Source of the DNA: Desulforhopalus sp.
GTDB lineage: Bacteria; Desulfobacterota; Desulfobulbia; Desulfobulbales; Desulfocapsaceae
Length of the DNA stretch: 64,000 nt
Direction: 5' to 3'
Assembly: GCA_030247675.1 (NCBI GenBank)
Contig: JAOTRX010000003.1
Coordinates: 186,001-250,000, forward strand
A program made the position numbers and the translations under genes. Positions 37,846 to 46,704 of the stretch are shown here, one piece after another (position 1 is the first letter of the stretch; each line of letters starts with the position of its first letter). The notes under the pieces are model-generated. The model did no database searches. It saw only the letters and a program-made list of their open reading frames with translations, and had not been told where the DNA came from.

Positions 37846-38223
37846 TTAGTCCTCTTCTGCATCATCTTCAAGGAACTCATCCTCTTCTGGATCGAGGTCA
37901 TCTACTTCATCCTCTTGCTCATCGTCGATAATATCATCGTCGTCTTCCCCACCGCTTTCTAAGAAACCGTTGTCTTCAATGTCGGAGTCATCTTCGTCAT
38001 CAAGACTGGTTTGTTGTCTGATTGCCTTGGGAATTTTCGATTCAGGTAGAACCAGTTCGGTGATTTTGGCAATCTCATTTTTCAGGTCGGGATCCTGAAG
38101 ACAAATTTCACAGGTGGCGACATGCTGTTCCATAAATGTCACCATTCGAGCTGGGGCCATGGTCTCATCACGAACGCTGAGATACCATGATTTGATCATT
38201 TTTACTAATCTTTCACACTGCAT
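37846..38223 (-). CDS. Small protein with HxxxCxxC zinc-like motif and an acidic tail
   Basis: A 125-residue protein of no recognised family. Residues about 30-45 contain EQHVATCEICLQD, an HxxxCxxC group like that of zinc-binding anti-sigma factors. From residue about 73 to the end almost every residue is Asp or Glu (for example SGGEDDDDIIDDEQEDEVDD). The acidic tail suggests a protein that binds basic partners or RNA polymerase. It lies between the PlsC gene and the tRNA-Sec gene, on the opposite strand to both. Coding is supported by the composition and a clean frame. Confidence 0.65.
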   Translation of the reverse strand: MQCERLVKMIKSWYLSVRDETMAPARMVTFMEQHVATCEICLQDPDLKNEIAKITELVLPESKIPKAIRQQTSLDDEDDSDIEDNGFLESGGEDDDDIIDDEQEDEVDDLDPEEDEFLEDDAEED

Positions 38224-38322
38224 GCGGGTTAGGTGCCTGGTTCCTGAAATTATTAGAGAAGCTGAAATCGTAGTTTAGTGCACAATCGCTAAGACAAGAA
38301 AGCGCCGCAGTATAATAAATAG

Positions 38323-38351
38323 TTGTTTTCAAGGTCAACACTTATTAGTAT
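38323..38351 (+). promoter_or_regulatory. Candidate promoter of selC
   Basis: TTGTTT (38323-38328), 17-base spacer, TAGTAT (38346-38351), ending 26 bases before the tRNA-Sec body. Both boxes are partial matches; the position supports them. Confidence 0.4.
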
Positions 38352-38377
38352 ATTGCTCTCCTTTTGCAGCGTATTTC

Positions 38378-38475
38378 GGAAGTGGATAGGGCACTGGTGG
38401 CTCTCCCGGACTTCAAATCCGGTGTAGCGGGTTAATAGCCCGTTAGGTGGGTTCGATTCCCATGCACTTCCGCCA
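38378..38475 (+). tRNA. selC: tRNA-Sec(TCA), selenocysteine tRNA
   Basis: A 98-base tRNA with an encoded CCA. The anticodon arm is CCGGA, loop CTTCAAA, TCCGG, so the anticodon is TCA, which reads UGA as selenocysteine. The long variable arm (GCGGG, loop, CCCGT), the T-arm GTGGGTTCGATTCCCAT and the seven-bp GGAAGTG/CACTTCC acceptor are the expected selC features. The gene implies selenoprotein synthesis in this organism. It lies next to glyQ on the opposite strand. Confidence 0.95.
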
Positions 38476-38607
38476 AAGGTTGCGGCATTCCACGCCGTGG
38501 TGATGTTTACCTCCCGCCTCGTTTCAATTCTGGCTCCCAGCAAAATATCCGCAGCAATAAAGAGTTAATGAGCCACCCTCTTTTTTTCAAGGTTCGATGG
38601 CTATATC

Positions 38608-39474
38608 TCACTTGATGAGAGGATGTCCCATATTTTGACGTTGCTCAACATATGCTTCCGCGACTTTTCGTGCAATATTTCTGATGCGGCCAATGTATCT
38701 GGTACGTTCGTTAACGCTGATTGCTTTACGGGCGTCGAGCAGATTAAAGGTGTGTGAGCATTTAAGGCAATAATCATAAGCCGGAAGAATCAATTTTTTA
38801 TCAACAAGTTTGAGTGCTTCTGTCTCATATACTTCAAAGAATTCGAGAAGTTTTCCGACGTTTGCTTCTTCAAAGTTAAAGGTAGAAAACTCAACTTCCG
38901 CCTGATGAAAGATTTCACCGTAGGTAATTTGATCATTCCAAGCGATATCATAGACACTTTCTACCCCCTGAAGGTACATGGCTATACGTTCAAGGCCATA
39001 GGTAACTTCCACTGTTGTAGGATAGAGATCAATTGAACCCGCTTGTTGAAAATATGTAAATTGGGTGATTTCCATTCCGTCCAGCCACACCTCCCAGCCT
39101 AAGCCCGATGCCCCGAGTGTCGGTGATTCCCAGTCATCTTCCACGAACCGGATATCGTGTTCCAGAAGGTTGAGTCCAAATCTTTCTAAACTCCCTAAGT
39201 AGAGCTCCTGAATATTTAAAGGTGACGGTTTTATAACAACCTGATATTGGTAGTAGTGCTGTAAACGGTTTGGGTTGTTACCGTATCTTCCATCAGTAGG
39301 TCGGCGGGAAGGTTGTGGGTATGCTGATTTCCAAGGTTCTGGGCCAAGGGCGCGGAGTAGTGTTGCAGGATGAAAGGTTCCGGCACCGACCTCCATGTCG
39401 TAAGGTTGTTGGATCACACACCCATGGTTGGCCCAATATTTACTCAGTTCAAAGATAATATCTTGAAAATTCAT
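38608..39474 (-). CDS. glyQ: Glycyl-tRNA synthetase alpha subunit
   Basis: A 288-residue alpha subunit of the bacterial-type tetrameric enzyme. The N-terminus ([38 protein letters not shown]) and the catalytic motifs ([31 protein letters not shown]) are typical. It activates glycine; the beta subunit (glyS), usually adjacent, is not downstream here. GAGGAA lies before the ATG. The next gene on this strand is the acidic protein, so glyS must be elsewhere in the genome. Confidence 0.97.
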   Translation of the reverse strand: MNFQDIIFELSKYWANHGCVIQQPYDMEVGAGTFHPATLLRALGPEPWKSAYPQPSRRPTDGRYGNNPNRLQHYYQYQVVIKPSPLNIQELYLGSLERFGLNLLEHDIRFVEDDWESPTLGASGLGWEVWLDGMEITQFTYFQQAGSIDLYPTTVEVTYGLERIAMYLQGVESVYDIAWNDQITYGEIFHQAEVEFSTFNFEEANVGKLLEFFEVYETEALKLVDKKLILPAYDYCLKCSHTFNLLDARKAISVNERTRYIGRIRNIARKVAEAYVEQRQNMGHPLIK

Positions 39475-39729
39475 AGCAATTCCTCGTTGTCAGGGTAAGA
39501 CAAGAAATGTTGTTGGTATTTTACACAAAAAGAACAGATTCCCTTCTATAGCCGCCAAGATCCCGTAGTATATAATTGCTATCTTGACTTTTGTCCATGG
39601 GGTCATCATTGTGTATGCTTTGTACGAGCATATTGATAATTATTTTATCCTGTAAAGGCTTGAGTTTCGTTTGGACTGACAAACTGCTCAACTCAGTTTT
39701 ATCTTCCCTTCACTTAAGGAAGTACCGGT
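39475..39729. other. Divergent region of glyQ and the CoA-binding protein gene
   Basis: A 255-base gap that must hold both promoters. It contains the single 54-bp repeat copy at 39645-39698. No clear -35/-10 pair was identified. Confidence 0.35.
39645..39698 (+). repeat. 54-bp hairpin repeat, diverged single copy
   Basis: It aligns with the 6413 units over 54 bases with several differences: TTATCCTGTAAAGGC, GAGTTTCGTTTGGACTGAC, AAACTGCTCAACTCAGTT. The central stem is degraded. It ends 32 bases before the start codon at 39730. Confidence 0.75.
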
Positions 39730-40158
39730 ATGCAGACATTATCCTCATTACAGCAATCACCTGAGATTGTACAACTTCTTAAAATGGCCTCCACTATAGC
39801 TGTAGTTGGCCTTTCGCCAAAAGAAAATAGACCGAGCAATATGGTTGGGCGATATCTCGTTGAGGCTGGTTATACGATTTTTCCGGTTAATCCTGGCCAA
39901 AGTGAAATCTTGGGCGAAAAATGCTATCCAGATCTTAAGTCATTGCCTTACCCGGTTGATATTGTAGATATATTTAGAAAATCTGAGGAAATTCTGCCAA
40001 TTGTTAAAGAGATCATCTCCTTGCCAGCTCTTCCCAAAGGAATCTGGATGCAGCAAGGCATCAGAAATGATGAGGCCGCGGAGCTTGCGAGAAGCAAGGG
40101 TATCGTTGTGGTCATGGATCGTTGCATAAAAGTTGAGCACGAAAGACTCCGCCATTAA
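39730..40158 (+). CDS. CoA-binding domain protein (YccU-like)
   Basis: A 142-residue single Rossmann domain. The dinucleotide-like loop [21 protein letters not shown], shown here in part as [12 protein letters not shown], and the later [13 protein letters not shown] and [10 protein letters not shown] are those of the CoA-binding family that includes YccU. The function is unknown; these domains also occur in acyl-CoA synthetases. It reads toward uvrA and overlaps the longer in-frame uvrA extension, so the two may be cotranscribed. Confidence 0.88.
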   Translation: MQTLSSLQQSPEIVQLLKMASTIAVVGLSPKENRPSNMVGRYLVEAGYTIFPVNPGQSEILGEKCYPDLKSLPYPVDIVDIFRKSEEILPIVKEIISLPALPKGIWMQQGIRNDEAAELARSKGIVVVMDRCIKVEHERLRH

Positions 40159-40204
40159 AGACACTTCCTTTAGCAATATCTCCCATATATCTCTCGCCCA
40201 GAAC

Positions 40205-43045
40205 ATGGAACCAAGTATTCTCAGCATTCGTGGTGCACGAATGCATAATTTAAAGAATATCGACGTCGATTTACCACGAAATAGTCTCGTCGTTTTTACC
40301 GGAATCTCAGGATCTGGTAAGTCAACGCTCGCTTTTGATACTCTGTATGCTGAGGGACAACGCCGTTATGTAGAATCGCTTTCGACCTATGCCAGACAGT
40401 TCCTTGGTCAGATGGATAAGCCGGATGTGGACGCACTGGAAGGCTTGTCGCCTGCAGTATCGATTGAACAGAAGACAACGAGTAAAAATCCGCGTTCCAC
40501 CGTTGGCACGATAACGGAAATATACGATCATTTGCGCCTTCTTTTCGCCCGTTGTGGACATCTTCATTGTCATCAGTGCGGCAACGAAATTCAGGCCCAG
40601 TCGGCAGAGGACATGGTAAATACGCTCAGTGCCATGCCCGATGATACGAAGGTTATCGTACTGGCTCCGCTTGTTACCGAGAAAAAGGGGCGGCATGAGC
40701 AATTACTGGCAAGAATTCGGAAAGAGGGCTTTGTGCGTGTCCGAATCGACGGCGATATCGTTCATGCTGATGATATTGCCCCGCTCGATAAAAACAAAAA
40801 ACACTCTATTGAAATTGTTGTTGACCGGCTTGTTATAAAAAAATCTATCCAGCGTCGATTATCAGAATCGGTGAGTACCGCCTTAAAACTAACCGGTGGG
40901 TTGCTTTTGGCGCTATTTCCTGAAGATGGATCGGAAAAGCTGTTCAGTGAATTAGCTGCATGTCATAAATGCGGAATTTCTATGCCCCCGCTGTCTACTC
41001 AACTTTTCTCCTTCAACAATCCACAAGGAGCCTGTGTTGAATGTGATGGCCTTGGCGTCAAGCAATACTTTGATCCTTCACTTATTGTTCCAGACCGGAA
41101 TAAGTCAATCAACGAGGGGTGCATTGCCCCATGGGGATGGCGTAAGGAGGAGTCTTACACTGGACATATGCTTCAATCGGTAGCAAAACATTTCGGGGTA
41201 TCGCTCGGAACACCCTTTGCCGAACTATCTGAGAAAGTACAGAATGTCTTTCTTTATGGTTCAGGAGAGGAGGAGATTGCTTTTCACTATCAAAAAGGCC
41301 AAAGAGTTTTGTCGGCAGTCAATCGATTTGAAGGTGTCATTCCGCAATTAGATCGACGGTTCCATGAAACCCAGTCATCAATGATCCGTGAAGAACTCGG
41401 CAAGTACATGAACGAACAGCGATGCCCACTTTGTTTGGGAGCTCGGTTGAAACCTGAGGCATTGGCGGTGCGGGTGGGCAACTGGTCGATTTATCAACTC
41501 ACATGTTTACCTATAGAAGGGCTTCTCCAGGAATTACCTCTTTTGCCTTTTACCACGCGCGAAAGAAAGATTGGCGAGCCAATTCTTAAGGAAATAATCG
41601 ATCGCCTGTCCTTTCTTGAAGATGTAGGCTTAGGATATCTTTCGCTGGAAAGGAGGGCCGGAACTCTTTCAGGAGGGGAAGCCCAGAGAATTCGTCTGGC
41701 GTCGCAAATTGGGTCTCGACTTGCTGGGGTTTTATATATCCTTGATGAACCGAGTATCGGACTGCATCAACGGGACAACCAAAAGCTTATCAACACCTTG
41801 CTTGAGCTACGAGATTTAGGTAATAGTGTTATTGTTGTTGAACATGATACCGATACCATTCTCGCCGCTGACCACGTGCTTGATATGGGCCCAGGTGCGG
41901 GGATACACGGTGGAGAGGTTGTATATAATGGATCGATTGCAGGTCTCCTCGCAAACGAGAATTCGGTGACCGGTAATTACCTGGCAGGGCGGCTGGCAAT
42001 TGAGACACCAAAGCTCAGACGGCCGATAACAAAAGGGATAGGGCGGTGGCTGCACTTAAAACATTGTAAGACTAATAATCTGCAAGACATCTCAGCTTCG
42101 TTTCCTCTTGGTGCCATAACCGCGGTCACGGGTGTTTCCGGATCAGGAAAAAGCTCATTGGTAATTGAAACTCTCTATAAACTTGTGAAGGGAGGGTTGA
42201 GCGGCAAAGCAACAACTTACCGGCAAGATGGAGCGGAATTGTCAGGCCTAGAGTGCATTGATAAAATTATCGACATCGACCAGAGTCCGATTGGCAGGAC
42301 CCCCCGTTCCAATCCTGCAACATATACAGGTGTCTTCACACCTATACGAGAGCTGTTTGCCCGATTGCCTGAGTCCCGTTCCCGAGGGTATCTACCAGGG
42401 AGGTTTAGTTTTAATATTAAAGGGGGGCGCTGCGAGGCATGTGAAGGTGAGGGTGTCAATAGAATAGTGATGCATTTCCTTCCAGATATTTATGTTGAAT
42501 GTGATGTTTGCAAAGGGAGACGCTACAATAGTGAAACTTTAGAAATCCAGTATCGTGGAAAAAACATCCATGAAGTCCTTATGATGACAGTCGAGGAAGG
42601 CTTAAATTTTTTCAAAAATGTACCCTCAATCCATGGGAAATTGCAGACATTATATGACGTTGGTCTTACATACATTTCACTTGGGCAGTCTTCCGTAACC
42701 CTATCAGGAGGAGAAGCTCAACGAGTCAAACTGGCAAAAGAGCTCGCCGGCCGAAGCAGTGGAAGAACACTATACATCCTTGATGAGCCAACAACTGGTC
42801 TGCATTCTGCAGATATAAAACATTTGCTTGGCGTGGTTAATCGCCTCGTCGACCAAGGAAATACTGCTGTTATAATAGAGCACAATCTCGATGTGATTAA
42901 AACTGCCGATTGGATTATCGATATTGGCCCGGAAGGGGGAGCTGGTGGTGGACAAATTGTCGGGATAGGCACCCCAGAGTCAATTGCCAATTCGGAGGCC
43001 TCGTATACAGGACAGTTCCTTCGTAAGGTGCTTCCAGCAGAATAG
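40205..43045 (+). CDS. uvrA: Excinuclease ABC subunit A
   Basis: A 946-residue UvrA with two ABC ATPase modules: Walker [10 protein letters not shown] and GVSGSGKSS, signatures [16 protein letters not shown] and [15 protein letters not shown], and two zinc modules ([36 protein letters not shown]). It recognises damaged DNA with UvrB in nucleotide excision repair. The start at 40205 ([20 protein letters not shown]) matches homologues; the TTG at 40133 is not favoured. A ribosome site is not obvious. A repeat copy follows at 43100. Confidence 0.96.
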   Translation: MEPSILSIRGARMHNLKNIDVDLPRNSLVVFTGISGSGKSTLAFDTLYAEGQRRYVESLSTYARQFLGQMDKPDVDALEGLSPAVSIEQKTTSKNPRSTVGTITEIYDHLRLLFARCGHLHCHQCGNEIQAQSAEDMVNTLSAMPDDTKVIVLAPLVTEKKGRHEQLLARIRKEGFVRVRIDGDIVHADDIAPLDKNKKHSIEIVVDRLVIKKSIQRRLSESVSTALKLTGGLLLALFPEDGSEKLFSELAACHKCGISMPPLSTQLFSFNNPQGACVECDGLGVKQYFDPSLIVPDRNKSINEGCIAPWGWRKEESYTGHMLQSVAKHFGVSLGTPFAELSEKVQNVFLYGSGEEEIAFHYQKGQRVLSAVNRFEGVIPQLDRRFHETQSSMIREELGKYMNEQRCPLCLGARLKPEALAVRVGNWSIYQLTCLPIEGLLQELPLLPFTTRERKIGEPILKEIIDRLSFLEDVGLGYLSLERRAGTLSGGEAQRIRLASQIGSRLAGVLYILDEPSIGLHQRDNQKLINTLLELRDLGNSVIVVEHDTDTILAADHVLDMGPGAGIHGGEVVYNGSIAGLLANENSVTGNYLAGRLAIETPKLRRPITKGIGRWLHLKHCKTNNLQDISASFPLGAITAVTGVSGSGKSSLVIETLYKLVKGGLSGKATTYRQDGAELSGLECIDKIIDIDQSPIGRTPRSNPATYTGVFTPIRELFARLPESRSRGYLPGRFSFNIKGGRCEACEGEGVNRIVMHFLPDIYVECDVCKGRRYNSETLEIQYRGKNIHEVLMMTVEEGLNFFKNVPSIHGKLQTLYDVGLTYISLGQSSVTLSGGEAQRVKLAKELAGRSSGRTLYILDEPTTGLHSADIKHLLGVVNRLVDQGNTAVIIEHNLDVIKTADWIIDIGPEGGAGGGQIVGIGTPESIANSEASYTGQFLRKVLPAE

Positions 43046-43099
43046 CAAAGTGGGTGGTCTCGCTAGTTACTTGGTGCGAAGTACGTTTTAATCACACCT

Positions 43100-43153
43100 T
43101 TATATTGCAAGGGTATACGTTTCGTTTGAACAGGAAAGCTGATCAAAGCAGCT
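43100..43153 (+). repeat. 54-bp hairpin repeat, single copy
   Basis: It follows the repeat pattern (TTATATTGCAAGGGTATACG, TTTCGTTTGAACAGG, AAAGCTGATCAAAGCAGCT) with changes in the stem arms. It ends 79 bases before the secB start codon. Confidence 0.8.
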
Positions 43154-43231
43154 TTATAACGCCCAACATAGTAAATGGTTTTTATTCTTAGGCCTTCAAT
43201 ACAATAACATGCAATTTCACTGGAGAAGAAA

Positions 43232-43711
43232 ATGACAGAAAACGCAAATAATGGCAATTCGACTAGACCGGAATTTCGGATGCAAAAGATGTATATAAAG
43301 GATTTATCTTTCGAGAATCCTAATTCGCCACAGATCTTTACTGCTCAGCAGAAGATGGATCCAGCGGTTGAAGTGAATTTACAGCTCAATAATACGAAGA
43401 TTGACAATGATCATTGGGAGGTTGTTCTAAAGGTAACGGCAAAAGTCACATCAAAGGATGAAAACAAGGTGCTTTTCATCTTGGAAATTGAACATGCTGC
43501 AGTTTTCATGCTGCGAAATATACCCGGAGAACACATTGAGATGCTATTGGGAGTAGATTGTCCTACTCTTCTCTTTCCATTCACCAGACAGATCGTGAGT
43601 CAGGTTTCTGTTGATGGAGGATACATTCCATTTCTGATGGAACCAGTGAATTTTATGGCTCTTTTTCAGAATGCACAAAAGAAGAAAGAAAAAGAAGAAG
43701 CGAAGAACTAG
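43232..43711 (+). CDS. secB: Protein-export chaperone SecB
   Basis: A 159-residue SecB. The N-terminal block MQKMYIKDLSFENPNSPQIF and the VNLQLN, EHAAVFML and CPTLLFPFTRQIVS blocks are typical. It keeps preproteins unfolded and passes them to SecA. A GGAGAAGAA site lies before the ATG. The C-terminus is Lys-rich (KKKEKEEAKN). It is closed by a bidirectional hairpin. Confidence 0.93.
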   Translation: MTENANNGNSTRPEFRMQKMYIKDLSFENPNSPQIFTAQQKMDPAVEVNLQLNNTKIDNDHWEVVLKVTAKVTSKDENKVLFILEIEHAAVFMLRNIPGEHIEMLLGVDCPTLLFPFTRQIVSQVSVDGGYIPFLMEPVNFMALFQNAQKKKEKEEAKN

Positions 43712-43719
43712 AAAAACCA

Positions 43720-43753
43720 AAGGGGGAATCACCAGTTACGGTAATTCCCCCTT
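43720..43753. terminator. Bidirectional hairpin between secB and the lipoprotein gene
   Basis: AAGGGGGAAT (43720-43729) pairs with ATTCCCCCTT (43744-43753). On the minus strand it is followed by a T-rich run (TTTGGTTTTTC), so it is a good terminator for the pilus operon; on the plus strand the T-run is weak. Confidence 0.75.
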
Positions 43754-43781
43754 AACATACTGAGAAGTATCTTTAAAAAGA

Positions 43782-44801
43782 TTATAGTCCGTAGGTCACG
43801 AAGTGATCAACGAGAGTAGCGACCCCTTTATCAATGGCCTTATTGAATAAAGCGTCGTATTGATTATCGGCAAAAAAGGTTTCGGGAGAAACAAGAACCC
43901 TGACCCTATTCGTCCAGATAACATTGCCGGTTGATGCTTCTTGTACCCATATTCGCATCTGTACAACGGCCTGATCAACTTTGCCGCTGGTATGAGATAC
44001 CTCGCCGGCAGCGTAGCCAACTGTTGCCCAAAGGATGCTGTTGGCAGTTTTTCCTGATTTGCCAAAAACAGATTCGCCTTTCGAATATGGCCACGCCGGA
44101 GATGACTGCTTATAGCCCATTCTTCCGGCGATAAGCATACCAGTTAGAGATTCATTCCTCTCGTCATATTCGTCTGAACTCGCGAAACCATGAAGGACTC
44201 GATTAGCCCCACCGTTGACGAAGGGCAGAAGTCCTTTTTTCCAAGGAGCCCACGAGGCCTCGTCTCGGGTTTTATATTCAAGAATTCTACCTCGAACTAC
44301 GTAATCTGCATTGAAGTGCCTGCCAATTTTAGCAACAGTTTGGGCGGTTAATCCATGGGTTCCAGCATTATCTTCGGATTTTCGATTTACTTCTTGTTCA
44401 ACCTGTTCTTTATACCTGCTAATTTCACCTTTCATTTCTTCTGACCAGTCATTTGTCAGTTCATCCGAAAGAGACTTGGTGTCGGCACTGCTATACCCTG
44501 AAAGTTTAATGATTCGTTCTTGAACAAGGTAATCGAAAACATCCTCTTGAATAGGCAGGCCAAAACCATTTGAAACCAAACGGTCCGTCAGCGATTCAGT
44601 AATAGTCATATCTCGTCTTTTAGCGGATTCAAGATTCCCCTGGGAGTAATCAGCAAAAGGGAGGATGACAATACTTTTACCACTTCCAGGGGCATTGAAT
44701 GCAGGACCGTTTGTTACATTCAGGGTCTCTTTCACAGTCTGCCCGCAACCTGCAAGAGCTATTGCAAAAAACCCTATGACGAGACATTTCAACCTATACA
44801 T
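43782..44801 (-). CDS. Outer-membrane lipoprotein, CsgG/LpoB-like, unknown function
   Basis: A 339-residue lipoprotein: MYRLKCLVIGFFAIALAGC is a signal peptide with lipobox LAGC and Cys19. The strand after it (SIVILPFADYSQGN) resembles the start of the CsgG or LpoB-like domain. The later GYAAGEVSHTSGKVDQAVVQ and VRIWVQEASTGNVIWTN segments also fit an alpha/beta domain. It is the last gene of the pilus operon, after the secretin, so it may help secretin assembly in the outer membrane (inference). No pilotin family was recognised with confidence. Confidence 0.6.
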   Translation of the reverse strand: MYRLKCLVIGFFAIALAGCGQTVKETLNVTNGPAFNAPGSGKSIVILPFADYSQGNLESAKRRDMTITESLTDRLVSNGFGLPIQEDVFDYLVQERIIKLSGYSSADTKSLSDELTNDWSEEMKGEISRYKEQVEQEVNRKSEDNAGTHGLTAQTVAKIGRHFNADYVVRGRILEYKTRDEASWAPWKKGLLPFVNGGANRVLHGFASSDEYDERNESLTGMLIAGRMGYKQSSPAWPYSKGESVFGKSGKTANSILWATVGYAAGEVSHTSGKVDQAVVQMRIWVQEASTGNVIWTNRVRVLVSPETFFADNQYDALFNKAIDKGVATLVDHFVTYGL

Positions 44802-44840
44802 GTTGATCTCCCTACTGAAATTTATAAATTTAACACTAAA

Positions 44841-46649
44841 TTAGATAATCCGAGGCCTTAAGAGAATGATTAGCTCCCGTTTCAGATGTTCTTTTTCTTC
44901 ATATCCAAAGAGGTATTTGAGAAATGGCACGTCTCCGAGCATAGGGGCAAACTCTCCGGTTGAATCATTGTAGTCGGTTATAAGACCGCCGATAACCAAC
45001 ATTTCACCGTCATTTACCTTTACGGTTGTACTCATCTCACGAACATTAATGATTGGGAGGCCGACTGTTCCACCGAGGTTACCGACGTCTTTGTAAAGAA
45101 TCGGTTCTTGCAACTCCGAGGTAATAGGAACCAGATTCATGATAACCTCATTTTTTCCAAGAATGGTTGCGGTCAATGCCATACCCACACCCGAGAGGAT
45201 TCTCTCCGTCTTGACTGTATACGTAATAATGTTTGTGTCGGAATCAATTTTGGAATCAATATTGTCAATGTAAGTAACGTTTCTACCAACAGTAATCATC
45301 GCTGGTTGACCGTTCATAACACTGATTTTAGGATTGGAAAGAATTTTAGTGTTACCTTGTTCATTCAGAGCATTGAGGAAAAGATCAAATGGAGCATTCT
45401 CCATAAATATGTTCGATACAAACTGGCCCGGATTGATTGTTTTGAAGTAGGCTTTTTTGGTGTCGTCGGTATAGGTTATTGGACCACTTTTGGCGTCGTT
45501 ATTATAAATGAACGGGTAAACTTGCCCGAAATCAGTGCCGGGTATAGGGCTTCCAAATGTAGCAATACCATTGAGGTTAAAGTTCTTTAAAACACTGCTC
45601 CAGTTAATGCCGATACTAGAGGCATCCCGCAACTGCACCTCGATTATCTTAGCTTCAATCGAAATTTGCTGATAGAGCGACTTCTTGAGGGTTGTGATAT
45701 ACGCATCGATCTTATCGAGTATAGGGCGAGGAGCGGTGACGGTAATCAGTCCAACAGGCTTGTCGATAATATAGTATCCTTGGCCTCCTACTGATTTGTC
45801 CTGCTTAGCAGCAGTTTTATCAGTTTCTTTCTGACCTTCAGAATCCTTGTTGGTATCAACGCCTGATTTATTTTTCGTATCGTAATTTCGTGCTGCCTCT
45901 TCACCTTTACCGGCGCTAGTAGCAGTTTTTTCCACCATACTTTGTTCCCGGCGGTAGGACCAAATATTCATTATACTTTCAATATTAAGCTTAATATTTT
46001 CCCAGATATCAAACTCGTTGTCCTTGCTCTTAAGGGCAATTGTTCCTTCAATATTCTTTGCATTATCACTGTTTCCGAGAACATTTCCACCTGTCGCGGT
46101 TGTGTAATTCTGTTTGGTGAAGGGCATGGCAATTTGAAACTGCCGTGTTTCTTTGTATTTAATAACGATAGTGTTGCCCTGCATCTCATGATAGTAGTCA
46201 ACTTGCCGGAGCATTTGGTCAAGAGATTGATAAAAATCATCGTTGGCGTTTATATCAACGTCAACCAAAGCATCTCTATCGACGTCACTTGCCCAGGAAA
46301 CATTCATACCCTTCAAAGTGGCAAGCCTTTTGACTATATCCCAAAGAGGTTGGGGGCCTTTTGTTGACGTTATACGCGCTCCAACTTTTAGCTTTCCTTC
46401 ATTAGCGATAGCAATATCCTCTCCTTCTGCTTTATCAACTACGTAGGCGGCAGTTTGATATTTTACAGGGAGACTGGCAGATTGTGCAGCATCAAGAGCA
46501 GATTTGCTTTTATCACCAAGAGTAGTCGAGTCACTAACAACTGAAGATTTTGAATCTGGAGACTTTGCTTTTTCAGTTATGCACGAGCTGAGAAAGAGCG
46601 TTAGCAGCAAGAGGCCACCGCAGCAGGTAATATTCATTATAGACTTCAT
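44841..46649 (-). CDS. MshL/PilQ-like secretin lipoprotein
   Basis: A 602-residue secretin. The signal peptide ends in the lipobox LFLSSC (Cys about residue 23). An N-terminal STN-like domain (about 75-170) precedes a linker rich in Lys, Ser and Asp (about 240-300), then the secretin beta domain from about 310 to the end, with VEVQLRDASSIGINW-like strands and the conserved VPFLKYLFGYEE region. It forms the outer-membrane pore for pilus extrusion. The start at 46649 has GAGGA upstream; a longer frame starting at 46694 is less likely. It lacks the AMIN domains of PilQ, which are in the preceding gene. Confidence 0.85.
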   Translation of the reverse strand: MKSIMNITCCGGLLLLTLFLSSCITEKAKSPDSKSSVVSDSTTLGDKSKSALDAAQSASLPVKYQTAAYVVDKAEGEDIAIANEGKLKVGARITSTKGPQPLWDIVKRLATLKGMNVSWASDVDRDALVDVDINANDDFYQSLDQMLRQVDYYHEMQGNTIVIKYKETRQFQIAMPFTKQNYTTATGGNVLGNSDNAKNIEGTIALKSKDNEFDIWENIKLNIESIMNIWSYRREQSMVEKTATSAGKGEEAARNYDTKNKSGVDTNKDSEGQKETDKTAAKQDKSVGGQGYYIIDKPVGLITVTAPRPILDKIDAYITTLKKSLYQQISIEAKIIEVQLRDASSIGINWSSVLKNFNLNGIATFGSPIPGTDFGQVYPFIYNNDAKSGPITYTDDTKKAYFKTINPGQFVSNIFMENAPFDLFLNALNEQGNTKILSNPKISVMNGQPAMITVGRNVTYIDNIDSKIDSDTNIITYTVKTERILSGVGMALTATILGKNEVIMNLVPITSELQEPILYKDVGNLGGTVGLPIINVREMSTTVKVNDGEMLVIGGLITDYNDSTGEFAPMLGDVPFLKYLFGYEEKEHLKRELIILLRPRII

Positions 46650-46704
46650 GATATCCTCTTGAACTGAAATTTTAAAAAAATCATTTATTTTCATAACTCA
46701 TCTC

